NCBI GenBank assembly: GCA_025360005.1
Contig: JANYDA010000058.1
Coordinates: forward strand, 1 to 64,000
Reading direction: 5' to 3'
DNA from: Fibrobacteria bacterium
GTDB taxonomy: Bacteria > Fibrobacterota > Fibrobacteria > UBA11236
Length of the DNA: 64,000 nt
Positions 7,667 through 14,702 of the stretch are shown here, in pieces. The translations under genes were made by a program, and so were the position numbers. Under the pieces are notes generated by a model, which ran no database searches, was not told the origin of the DNA, and was given only the letters and a program-made list of their open reading frames with translations. Each line of letters opens with the position of its first letter. Position 1 is the stretch's first letter.

Positions 7667-8041
7667 GATGCAGTCCTCCCTAGTATCGAACGATGCGTTT
7701 CCGGCCGGCGCAGCGGCTTCCCCCTTAGCTGCGCCGACCTTCCCGAAGGGTATCGAACAAAGCAAGGCGGATCAAGCGCGCCGCCGCTTCTTGCGATTCG
7801 GATCAAGTATTTGGGTAGCCGATCCAAAAACACCATTACAATAGCTCCAACATCACGGAAGCGGAACCTTTCGTAACGGAAGGCGCGCGCGCAGTATTTG
7901 TCGTGATTGGAGGATTGTTGGCCGGACGTATCAGGATTGAAAAACCTGAAAGCGCCCGCAAGCGGAGCCGCCCCGGCATACCGCAACGGAAACGAAACGC
8001 GCCTTTGCTAATTAGTCGCATCATTCATACGGAGGACTCAG
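7667..8041. promoter_or_regulatory. Divergent intergenic region between kelch and PstS-OmpA genes
   Basis: 375 bp without a credible ORF. It holds the ribosome sites of both genes (GGGAGGA before 7666; GGAGGA before 8042). An AT-rich patch near 7825-7850 (CTATTGTAATGG on the minus strand) and TTTGCTAATTAG at 8004-8015 could be the two promoters. I find no riboswitch or clear operator. Confidence 0.4.
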
Positions 8042-9535
8042 ATGCCCATGCCAGCCAAAACCCATCGGTATAAATTCACGGGAAGGAAGCGCCCGCAAGC
8101 CCCGCTGCCGCGCAGCACCTTCATGGCAACGATCCCTTTCCTGATCCTGATCGCCATGACCGGTTGCCGGCATAATGATACGGCCGGCGAGGGCGGAAGC
8201 CGAACTGCGCCGCATGGCGGGATCATCCTGCGATTGCATGGTTCCAATACCATCGGGGCCAGGCTCGCGCCGGATTTGGCACGCGCTTACCTGATGGCGG
8301 CGGGCGCCGACAGCGTGGCGGAGGAGGCCGGTTCCACCGCCGAAGAGCGCTACCTGCGCGCCCGGTTCGGCTCCCGGGAAAAGCTGGTGGAAATCTGGTC
8401 CTATGGCTCCAATACCGGCTTCAACGATCTGGCCTGGGGGAAATGCGACATCGGCATGAGCTCAAAGCCGATCGACAATGAAACCGTGCGGCGCCTTTCG
8501 GCCTTGGGCGATATGCGCTCGCCGCGCAATGAGCATGTGATCGGTTTGGATGGCATTGCCATCATTGTCCATCCCGGCAACCCCATCGCCAAGTTGGACG
8601 AAGCCGCCTTGGCGGCGGTTTTCTCCGGCCGGATCAAGGACTGGAGCAAACTGCCGGGCGGGAATCCCGGGCCCATCGCCGTCTACTCTCGGGATAGGAA
8701 TTCCGGGACCTTCGACGTTTTCCGCCACCTGGTGCTCGGCTCCGAACCCATCACCGATTCCGCTCTCGCTTGCGAAAGCAACGCCAGCCTCGCCAAGTCC
8801 GTGGCGGCGGATCCGCGCGCTATCGGATACGCGCCCGCGGCCGCCCTGGGCGACGCCAAGGTCCTGGAAATCGCGAGCGGGGAGGCCCCGGCCATACGGC
8901 CGTCCAAGCTCAATATCGTTACCGAGGACTACGCCCTTTCGCGCAGGCTTTTCCTCTACTCCCCATCCGACCCGGCCAATCCGCAAGTACGGCCCTTCAT
9001 CGACTTCGTCCAATCGGAAGCCGGGCAAAAAGTGGTGGAGAACTCCGGCTTCGTGGCGCAAATCCCACGGCTTTCCAAACCGGAAATCCCGCCCCGGGCG
9101 CCGGCGCGTTACCTCAGCGAGATCCGCAATGCCTTGCGTCTGGCCGTAAATTTCCGTTTCCATCCCGGCAGCGCGAAATTGGACAACAAGGCCAGGCAGG
9201 ATTTGGCGCGCGTGGCCCGCTTCGTCGATCAGGAGAACCTGCGGCCCTGCCGGATCAAGCTGTTCGGATTCTGCGACAACGTGGGGTACGGCGACCGCAA
9301 CCGCGCGCTCTCCCTGCAGCGGGCGGAATCGGTGGCGGACACCTTGCGGAGCGGGTTCGGGATCAAAACGGCGGCGGCCATGGGTTTCGGCAGCGCGCTC
9401 CCGGTGGCGACCAATGGGACCGACGCCGGAAGGGAAAAGAACCGGCGCATCGAGGTATGGCTGGATTGCGATGCGAACCTGGCCTTGGCGGGCGGTGACG
9501 GGGAATCGGATTCCGCCGCCCCGGACGCGCGTTGA
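8042..9535 (+). CDS. PstS-like phosphate-binding lipoprotein fused to an OmpA peptidoglycan-binding domain
   Basis: 497 residues. GGAGGACTCAG precedes ATG 8042. The N-terminus is long and basic, then a membrane segment ends in the lipobox IAMTGC (Cys 42). Residues about 60-340 are a PstS-type periplasmic binding domain: LRLHGSNTIGARLAPDLARA, WSYGSNTGFNDLAWG, CDIGMSSKPI, AVFSGRIKDWSKL, VYSRDRNSGTFDVFRHLVLG. Residues about 365-480 are an OmpA C-terminal domain (VNFRFHPGSAKLDNKARQDL, GFCDNVGYGDRNRALSLQRAESV, EKNRRIEVWL). No pstCAB transporter or pho regulator is adjacent, so it probably works as a cell-wall-anchored binding or sensing protein. Confidence 0.88.
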   Translation: MPMPAKTHRYKFTGRKRPQAPLPRSTFMATIPFLILIAMTGCRHNDTAGEGGSRTAPHGGIILRLHGSNTIGARLAPDLARAYLMAAGADSVAEEAGSTAEERYLRARFGSREKLVEIWSYGSNTGFNDLAWGKCDIGMSSKPIDNETVRRLSALGDMRSPRNEHVIGLDGIAIIVHPGNPIAKLDEAALAAVFSGRIKDWSKLPGGNPGPIAVYSRDRNSGTFDVFRHLVLGSEPITDSALACESNASLAKSVAADPRAIGYAPAAALGDAKVLEIASGEAPAIRPSKLNIVTEDYALSRRLFLYSPSDPANPQVRPFIDFVQSEAGQKVVENSGFVAQIPRLSKPEIPPRAPARYLSEIRNALRLAVNFRFHPGSAKLDNKARQDLARVARFVDQENLRPCRIKLFGFCDNVGYGDRNRALSLQRAESVADTLRSGFGIKTAAAMGFGSALPVATNGTDAGREKNRRIEVWLDCDANLALAGGDGESDSAAPDAR

Positions 9536-9541
9536 AAGGGA

Positions 9542-10384
9542 TCAATCGCCTTTTAGGAAAGCGAACTTGCCGGTTTCATCCAAGCGGTGCGCCGACTGGA
9601 GCAGAATCTCGAAGGCGGACAGCCTGCAATTGACTTGGCGGATGCGCTTGTCCCCGAAGAACTGGAAACTGCCCGCCGGCAGCGAAAGGATTTCCAAGAC
9701 CGCATCCGGGCCCTCGTAGAATTTCGTTTGCGCGAAAGTGATCATGCCATCGGTGAAATTGATGACCCCGGCGGGATGCCCGTTCTCCACGCTAAGCATG
9801 CCGGTGCGCCGGCCCGACTCCAGGAATTGCAGGATCTCGGACAAACCGTTGCCGGCCACCTTCCCTTCCAGCAGGCAGTGTTGCTCGGTAGGATCCGCCT
9901 TGGCTTGAGGAGCTGGTTTCCCATCCGGAACAGCGGCGTTACCCCAGTTGGGTTTCTTTCCCCTATTCCTGCGGGCGCGGAGCGCCAAGGCCACCAGCAA
10001 CAGGGTGAATCCCAGGGCCATGCAAATGAAGAAGGAAACCTGCGCGATACGGCCTGCGGGGCCGACGGCCGTGACGGGCGCATTCTGCGCCGATCTCTCC
10101 GCTCCATCCGCATCCAACATCCAACCGGTTCCGCCCTTGAAGCCCACTTGCGCCCAGGTCCCTTTGCGCCTGAACACGCAAAGCTTGGCGGCGTCTTCGG
10201 CGATACCCATCAGCGGGGCATCCTCGGAAGGCAGCAGGAATATCTTTCCGTAAAAGCGGACGATCAGGGAATCCGGAGCGGGATACCGGACCTCGCGCGG
10301 ACTCCGGATGGAATCCAAGGGCGCGGCCGAAGCCGATTGGAAAAACAACGCCAGGAAGAAGATCACAAAGCCCTTGGTTCCCAT
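9542..10384 (-). CDS. Membrane protein with SH3-like extracytoplasmic domain and cytosolic PATAN (DUF4388) domain
   Basis: 280 residues; GGAGGACGG precedes ATG 10384. Signal peptide (FVIFFLALFFQSASA), then a small SH3b-like region (about 30-100, KGTWAQVGFKGGTGWML), one membrane helix (about 112-135), a charged cytosolic linker, and a PATAN/DUF4388 domain (about 165-270: EILQFLESGRRTGMLSVENG, GVINFTDGMITFAQT, GSFQFF). PATAN domains are known in bacterial two-component and signalling proteins as interaction modules. The C-terminal domain is about 55 percent identical by eye to that of the next gene, so the pair arose by duplication. Confidence 0.78.
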   Translation of the reverse strand: MGTKGFVIFFLALFFQSASAAPLDSIRSPREVRYPAPDSLIVRFYGKIFLLPSEDAPLMGIAEDAAKLCVFRRKGTWAQVGFKGGTGWMLDADGAERSAQNAPVTAVGPAGRIAQVSFFICMALGFTLLLVALALRARRNRGKKPNWGNAAVPDGKPAPQAKADPTEQHCLLEGKVAGNGLSEILQFLESGRRTGMLSVENGHPAGVINFTDGMITFAQTKFYEGPDAVLEILSLPAGSFQFFGDKRIRQVNCRLSAFEILLQSAHRLDETGKFAFLKGD

Positions 10385-10478
10385 CCGTCCTCCTTTGGTC
10401 CATCCGCCGGGATCGGCCTTCCGCCCGTGGGAGGCTAAGGGTAGGAATCCGATGTTGAGATTCCGTTAAGGGATTGTT

Positions 10479-11399
10479 TCAGATCAAGGAACGCGGCACG
10501 GCTTGGCCGTCTTCATCCACCCGGCAGGCCCATTGCATCAAAGCTTCCTGGGCCGAGATGCGGCAGTTGGATTGCATCACGCGTTTGTTCTCGAAGAAGT
10601 GGAACGTGCCGCCCGTGACCGAGAGGATTTCCATCACCGCTTCCGTGCCTTCATTGAGACGCGTCTGGGCGAAGGCGATGACGCCTTGCTCAAAGCTGAT
10701 GACCCCGGCGGGTTTACCGTCCTCCACGCTGAGCATCCCGGTGCGGCGCCCCAGTTCCAGGAATTGGAAGATCTCCTGCAAAGCGTGCCCCACGTTCTGC
10801 CCCTCCAGGGAACAGGCCTCCCGCCCGGTGCCGGCGGGGCGCGGCGCGTTCATTTCCACGGAGATGGCGTAGGAGATGAGCTCCAACACCTGCAGGCTCG
10901 CGAAGGACTCCCCCAGGAAGGTGGCTTGCGGCAGGCTGGGCGGAGGCGATAGCTTTTCCGGATGGGCCGCATTATAGAAGAAGACCACAGAGCCGCGCAC
11001 CCCGAAACAGGCGCGGCAAAGCGAATCCAATTTGCGCATGGCCTTGGGACCCAGCCGGCAATCGATCCCGATGATGATGGGCACGCCCGCCTGCAGGATG
11101 GCGTCGAAACGGCGCAGGTCCGGGGCGATGATCACGGAGAAGCCGATGTCCCGGAAGAATTTATCGAGGGAAATGAATACGCCCGCGATCCCGCTCTCGA
11201 TAATCTTTTCGCCGTGGCCCACCAATACCACCAGCTTGTCCGGATCCACGGGCGCATCCGGGCGGCGGACGGCTCTCAAATGGCGACGCAAACGGAACTT
11301 CAGGATGATGGCGATCAGAATAAGCGCGCAGCCCGCGATCAAGCAGATGAAAAATGTAAACCGAGCGTCCAAGCCGAAGGGCATGGTTGAATAAGACAT
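10479..11399 (-). CDS. Membrane-anchored receiver-like + PATAN (DUF4388) signalling protein
   Basis: 306 residues. One N-terminal membrane helix (FTFFICLIAGCALILIAIIL), then an alpha/beta domain (about 52-165: KLVVLVGHGEKIIESGIAGV, FSVIIAPDLRRFDAILQAG) that resembles a receiver domain but without a clear phospho-Asp pocket. The C-terminal PATAN domain (about 200-300) contains EIFQFLELGRRTGMLSVEDG and GVISFEQGVIAFAQT. It lies 94 bp upstream of the other PATAN gene on the same strand. The two probably act together in a membrane signalling role; partners are unknown. Confidence 0.72.
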   Translation of the reverse strand: MSYSTMPFGLDARFTFFICLIAGCALILIAIILKFRLRRHLRAVRRPDAPVDPDKLVVLVGHGEKIIESGIAGVFISLDKFFRDIGFSVIIAPDLRRFDAILQAGVPIIIGIDCRLGPKAMRKLDSLCRACFGVRGSVVFFYNAAHPEKLSPPPSLPQATFLGESFASLQVLELISYAISVEMNAPRPAGTGREACSLEGQNVGHALQEIFQFLELGRRTGMLSVEDGKPAGVISFEQGVIAFAQTRLNEGTEAVMEILSVTGGTFHFFENKRVMQSNCRISAQEALMQWACRVDEDGQAVPRSLI

Positions 11400-11634
11400 T
11401 TACCGCGTCGCCGTGGAAAGGGCCCAACTTTCGCAACGCAACTTCCCGGATCCGCCGAAAGCGGAAAAACGGGAAGCGGGCGGGAGAACTCCATCGCTTT
11501 CCATATCAAAACGGCACGCATACCCGATCAAAATGGGAATCCGGCGACTCATCATGTCAGGAAGCGCCGGCCAGGCACGCTTCCCAGATTCCCATTTCGC
11601 CACAGGCTTAGTTTCCCAATCGGATAGTTTGGCT

Positions 11635-12165
11635 TCAGTCCCAACCATGATGGCCGCGATTGCGACGACGCGATCCGTCCATGCCAAAACCGTCCGGCAT
11701 CCCCCAGGTCCGTTCTTCGCACGCTTCCGCCGTCCTGTGTTTGATGGACGCGTATCCCGCGCCGGCGGTATCCGCGGCCGCCAGTACGGTAGTCAAGGAA
11801 TCGCAGAACGCTTTCGCCGCGGCCGAATCCTGTTTGACCCCGTCGGAATCATCATCGCGGTCCCCCACGCTGCCATGCCGTTCCCCCAAAATCCGATGCG
11901 CCGCCGCCGTGTCGAGGATGCAGCTGTCCACCAGATCCGTCACCAGGGTTTGGGAATCGTTTCCGTTCTCATGCGCATGACGGCAACGGGACTGTAAATC
12001 CACGCAGGCGCTGGAGTCCTTGACGGCCAATTGCAGCAAGGCCGCATTGGTCTCGCTGACGGTGGTGGCATCCGATTTCTGGGAAACCGTATTCTGGCAG
12101 CCCAATAGCATCGCCGCTCCGCAGCCGAAGCCGGCCATCGCCTTGACTAATGATTTTCCCCGCAT
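11635..12165 (-). CDS. Putative lipoprotein A, paralogue of the gene at 12316
   Basis: 176 residues from ATG 12165, with AAAGGAGCG in front. Signal and lipobox end in MLLGCQN, lipidated Cys about residue 23. The mature start (QNTVSQKSD ... LLQLAVKDSSACVDLQSRC) matches that of the neighbouring lipoprotein (QNILDQSNG ... LRLSIKDDSTCKESW), so they are paralogues. The rest is Asp/His-rich with paired Cys residues and a basic His-containing tail (GSRRRNRGHHGWD). Its promoter has the same layout as that of its paralogue: 20-bp operator, 41 bp, TATCCT, 30 bp, ATG. Function unknown; metal binding or stress sensing is a guess. Confidence 0.72.
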   Translation of the reverse strand: MRGKSLVKAMAGFGCGAAMLLGCQNTVSQKSDATTVSETNAALLQLAVKDSSACVDLQSRCRHAHENGNDSQTLVTDLVDSCILDTAAAHRILGERHGSVGDRDDDSDGVKQDSAAAKAFCDSLTTVLAAADTAGAGYASIKHRTAEACEERTWGMPDGFGMDGSRRRNRGHHGWD

Positions 12166-12195
12166 AATCGCTCCTTTGGAATTGGTGATGGAGAG

Positions 12196-12201
12196 AGGAT
12201 A
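12196..12201 (-). promoter_or_regulatory. Putative -10 hexamer TATCCT of lipoprotein A
   Basis: TATCCT sits 30 nt before ATG 12165 and 41 nt after the operator copy at 12243-12262, the same spacings as at the 13425 gene. Confidence 0.55.
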
Positions 12202-12242
12202 CATGTCGGACATGGCCCTTCCCAGCGGGGGGAAAAGAAAAG

Positions 12243-12262
12243 CGGGGATGAATTGTCCTCAC
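12243..12262 (-). promoter_or_regulatory. Operator copy 1 (GTGAGGACAA-NNN-ATCCCCG)
   Basis: Minus-strand reading GTGAGGACAATTCATCCCCG. It matches two other copies at all positions except the 3-nt centre and is 77 bp upstream of ATG 12165. The arms form an imperfect 7-5-7 inverted repeat with half-site YGRGGAY. Its centre lies near -63 relative to the inferred transcription start, a place typical of activator sites. Confidence 0.7.
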
Positions 12263-12315
12263 CCCCGCCATCCTTGCCGCCCCCGCCGGATCGAGGCGGC
12301 GTTGGTATCGCTCGG

Positions 12316-13425
12316 CTACTTGACGGCAGGAACCTCGGGGCAATGCTCGGCCACAGAACCCTTGAGACGGGCGTAATCCGCCGAGGCGGGATCCAGTGAA
12401 GCCAGTTGCTTGCGCATCTCATCGCAATGGATAACGGGAGGCATCACCACGGGGGGCTTGGGAAGCGTTTCCTTGCACATGGCCGCGAAGGTATGCTCCA
12501 AATCGGCGCGGCCGGCTTCGCCGGGCTTCACAACTTCCAGCTTGGCATGCAGCATGACGCAGGTATCGCCGGTGGAATCGTGATGCGGGGGTTCCACCAA
12601 GGTGTCACGGTCATGATGCGGCGGTTGGGCCAAAGTGTCGCGGCCATCGGGGGGAAGCGGCGGCTTTACGGCCGTATCGCCGTCGTGATGCGGGGGCATG
12701 GGCAGGGGATCTTTGCATCGGGCTTTGAAGAGATGCTCCAGATCGGCGCGGCCGGCTTCACCGGGCTTCACGGTGTCCAGTTTGGCATGCAGCATATCGC
12801 AAGTGTCGTTCGCGGAATCGCGATGCGGCGGTTCCATCAAGGTATCGCCGTCATGATGCGGGGGTTCGGCCAGCGTGTCGTGCCCATCGTGATGCGGGGG
12901 CTCCGCCAACGTGTCCTTGCCGGGTTCGTGTCCGGGCCCTTTCCCAGGTTCCTTGCCGGGTTCATGGCAGAACCTTTCATGCTTGGCGCTGTCGCCGGTT
13001 TCCAGCTTGCGGCAGTCATCCGGGCAATAGCGGTTGAAGGACACGCTCATGGAATCGCGGCCGCCTTCGATTTGATTGGCGATCCAATGGCAGCGGGTAT
13101 TCGAGTCGGGTACCAGGTCCGCAGGGATGACGGGAACGCCCTTGTCGGTGGCCTTCATTTCCTTGACGCAGGAAGAAAGAAAGGCGGTTTCCGCGGCGCT
13201 GTCCGGATGCCCGGACGTGCGGGCGGCCAGGAGGGTGCTCCAGCTTTCCTTGCAAGTGCTGTCGTCCTTGATGGACAGGCGCAGCGTTCCCGCATCGGTG
13301 GCGGTGGTGCCGGTAGCGGCGGCATCTCCGTTGGATTGATCCAATATGTTCTGGCAGCCCCAGAACAGGCTTGCGGCCAATCCCATGCCGGCGAATATGC
13401 GAATTTTCTGATTGGACATCTTCAT
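12316..13425 (-). CDS. Putative lipoprotein B with duplicated His/Asp/Pro-rich modules
   Basis: 369 residues from ATG 13425, preceded by GGAGG. Lipobox ASLFWGCQN (Cys about 24). After a Cys-containing N-terminal part (about 40-150), residues about 155-330 hold repeats of the type DTLAEPPHHDGHDTLAEPPH and two copies of a helical unit (DTCDMLHAKLDTVKPGEAGR and DTCVMLHAKLEVVKPGEAGR, about 79 residues apart). The PPHHD repeats could bind divalent metals; this is inference from composition. It is the larger paralogue of lipoprotein A and shares its operator and promoter spacing, so the two are probably co-regulated, perhaps by the TIGR02147 protein encoded next door. Confidence 0.75.
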   Translation of the reverse strand: MKMSNQKIRIFAGMGLAASLFWGCQNILDQSNGDAAATGTTATDAGTLRLSIKDDSTCKESWSTLLAARTSGHPDSAAETAFLSSCVKEMKATDKGVPVIPADLVPDSNTRCHWIANQIEGGRDSMSVSFNRYCPDDCRKLETGDSAKHERFCHEPGKEPGKGPGHEPGKDTLAEPPHHDGHDTLAEPPHHDGDTLMEPPHRDSANDTCDMLHAKLDTVKPGEAGRADLEHLFKARCKDPLPMPPHHDGDTAVKPPLPPDGRDTLAQPPHHDRDTLVEPPHHDSTGDTCVMLHAKLEVVKPGEAGRADLEHTFAAMCKETLPKPPVVMPPVIHCDEMRKQLASLDPASADYARLKGSVAEHCPEVPAVK

Positions 13426-13455
13426 AGAACCTCCGGTTGAAGTGTGTCTGGGAAA

Positions 13456-13461
13456 AGGATA
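13456..13461 (-). promoter_or_regulatory. Putative -10 hexamer TATCCT of lipoprotein B
   Basis: TATCCT, 30 nt before ATG 13425 and 41 nt after the operator at 13503-13522. Confidence 0.55.
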
Positions 13462-13502
13462 CCCGGAATCAACGGGCGGAAGGGAAAAATCATCCTCTAA
13501 AT

Positions 13503-13522
13503 CGGGGATTTTTTGTCCTCAC
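13503..13522 (-). promoter_or_regulatory. Operator copy 2
   Basis: Minus-strand reading GTGAGGACAAAAAATCCCCG, 77 bp upstream of ATG 13425. Identical to copy 1 outside the 3-nt centre. Confidence 0.7.
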
Positions 13523-13659
13523 TCCCTTTCCTTTTTTTTCCCCGCAATGGGAAAGCCGGAAAACTCGGATGGTCCCGCTGAATAAGCCTGAATCCGCGTC
13601 GTACCCCAAAATCAGCTAACTACCCCGCGCCCGCGATTGGGGATAATTCGCGTTATTAT

Positions 13660-13679
13660 CGGGGATTATTTGTCCTCAC
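13660..13679 (+). promoter_or_regulatory. Operator copy 3, inverted relative to its gene
   Basis: Plus-strand reading CGGGGATTATTTGTCCTCAC. It lies 40 bp before the TATACT hexamer of the TIGR02147 gene, almost the same distance as copies 1 and 2 from theirs, but in the opposite orientation relative to the gene. That fits a near-palindromic site bound by a dimer, and autoregulation. Confidence 0.68.
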
Positions 13680-13719
13680 TTTTAAGCGTAATTCCAGCCG
13701 CCCTCGCCGATGGCGGTAG

Positions 13720-13725
13720 TATACT
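13720..13725 (+). promoter_or_regulatory. Putative -10 hexamer TATACT, leaderless type
   Basis: TATACT, then TTGTTC (6 nt), then ATG 13732. There is no ribosome binding site. Confidence 0.5.
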
Positions 13726-13731
13726 TTGTTC

Positions 13732-14637
13732 ATGGATCCCAAGGGCGGCAAGGATATGGAAGCAGGCGGTTCCGCGGAACCGGCACGCGGCGGCGCGGAT
13801 CCAGGGCATGCAGCGCCGCAAATATTGCAATACCTGGACTACCGGGATTTCCTGCGCGACCATTACGCCTACCGCAAAACCATGGACGGGGGTTTTTCCC
13901 AGCGCAGCTTCGCCAGGGTAGCCGGCCTGCCGGCGTCCTGCTCCAGCCTGCTCCCTGCGGTTATCAAGGGGCGCCGCCAACTCAGCCAGAACCTGCGCAT
14001 CAAATTCGGCAAGGCCATGAAGCTGGCCGATAGGGAATACCGTTATTTCGATCTGCTGGTTCAGTTCAACCAGGCCAAGGGCATGACCGAAAAGAATTTC
14101 TTCTTCGCCCAATTGACCCAGTTCCGTAGCTCCCGCGCCCAGATAGTGGGCGAAACGCAATACCGCTTCTTCTCCAAGTGGTATTATTCGGCGGTTTGGA
14201 ATTATTTCGGGATCGATCAGAAGCAAAGGCATCCCGGCATCATCGCCGCCAATATCCTCCCCCCCATCACGCCCACGCAGGCGGAAGAGTCGATCAAATT
14301 GCTGTTGGAGCTGGGGCTCATCAAGAAAACGGCCAGCGGCTATGCCGTGGCGGAACGGCACATCTATACGGAGAAGAACGTGCAAGCGATGGCGGCGCGC
14401 CAGCATATCCAGGAACTGGGAGGCATGGCCATGCAGGTTTTCCAGACCCTGCCGGCCGAGCAGCGCCAATACAATGCCTTGATGTTTTCCGTCTCCAGGG
14501 ACGGCTTCGCGGCTATCAAGGATCGCATCCGTTCGTTCCAGGAAGAGCTGCGGGAGATCATCGATCGGGACAGTAAGGAAGATCGCGTGTACACATTGAC
14601 CATGCAATTGTTCCCCAACAGCAAGGTGCCGGAATGA
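13732..14637 (+). CDS. TIGR02147 family protein, probable transcription regulator
   Basis: 301 residues from ATG 13732. Residues about 25-110 (LDYRDFLRDHYAYRK, FSQRSFARVAGLPASCSSLL, VIKGRRQLSQNLRIKFGKAM, YFDLLVQFNQAK) match the N-terminal helix-turn-helix-like region of TIGR02147, known mainly from Fibrobacter, where many paralogues occur. The C-terminal part (about 160-300: SIKLLLELGLIKKTASGYAV, LMFSVSRDGFAAIKDRIRSF, DSKEDRVYTLTMQLFPNSK) is also typical. The family has no published molecular function that I know of. Its promoter carries the operator shared with lipoproteins A and B, which suggests it controls itself and them. A lipoprotein gene follows 65 bp downstream. Confidence 0.9.
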   Translation: MDPKGGKDMEAGGSAEPARGGADPGHAAPQILQYLDYRDFLRDHYAYRKTMDGGFSQRSFARVAGLPASCSSLLPAVIKGRRQLSQNLRIKFGKAMKLADREYRYFDLLVQFNQAKGMTEKNFFFAQLTQFRSSRAQIVGETQYRFFSKWYYSAVWNYFGIDQKQRHPGIIAANILPPITPTQAEESIKLLLELGLIKKTASGYAVAERHIYTEKNVQAMAARQHIQELGGMAMQVFQTLPAEQRQYNALMFSVSRDGFAAIKDRIRSFQEELREIIDRDSKEDRVYTLTMQLFPNSKVPE

Positions 14638-14659
14638 GGGCCGGCCCGGAAAAAATTCC

Positions 14660-14665
14660 TATAAT
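14660..14665 (+). promoter_or_regulatory. Consensus -10 hexamer TATAAT
   Basis: TATAAT lies 37 nt before ATG 14703, in the gap after the TIGR02147 gene, so the downstream lipoprotein probably has its own promoter. Confidence 0.45.
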
Positions 14666-14702
14666 TGCTTGCAGGCCGGGACGACTTCCCGCGAAGTGAG
14701 AT

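Larger units (their letters stand above)
13426..13731. promoter_or_regulatory. Divergent control region between lipoprotein B and the TIGR02147 gene
   Basis: 306 bp without a gene. It contains two operator copies (13503-13522 and 13660-13679), the TATCCT hexamer of lipoprotein B (13456-13461), the TATACT hexamer of the TIGR02147 gene (13720-13725), a pyrimidine tract (13525-13543), a GGGGAT half-site (13639-13644) and an ATAA-N6-TTAT inverted repeat (13644-13657). Confidence 0.6.

Noticed and set aside
12480-12960. Repeat cluster considered as a CRISPR array
   Set aside because: The repeats are in-frame protein repeats (PPHHD) with irregular spacing and no unique spacers.
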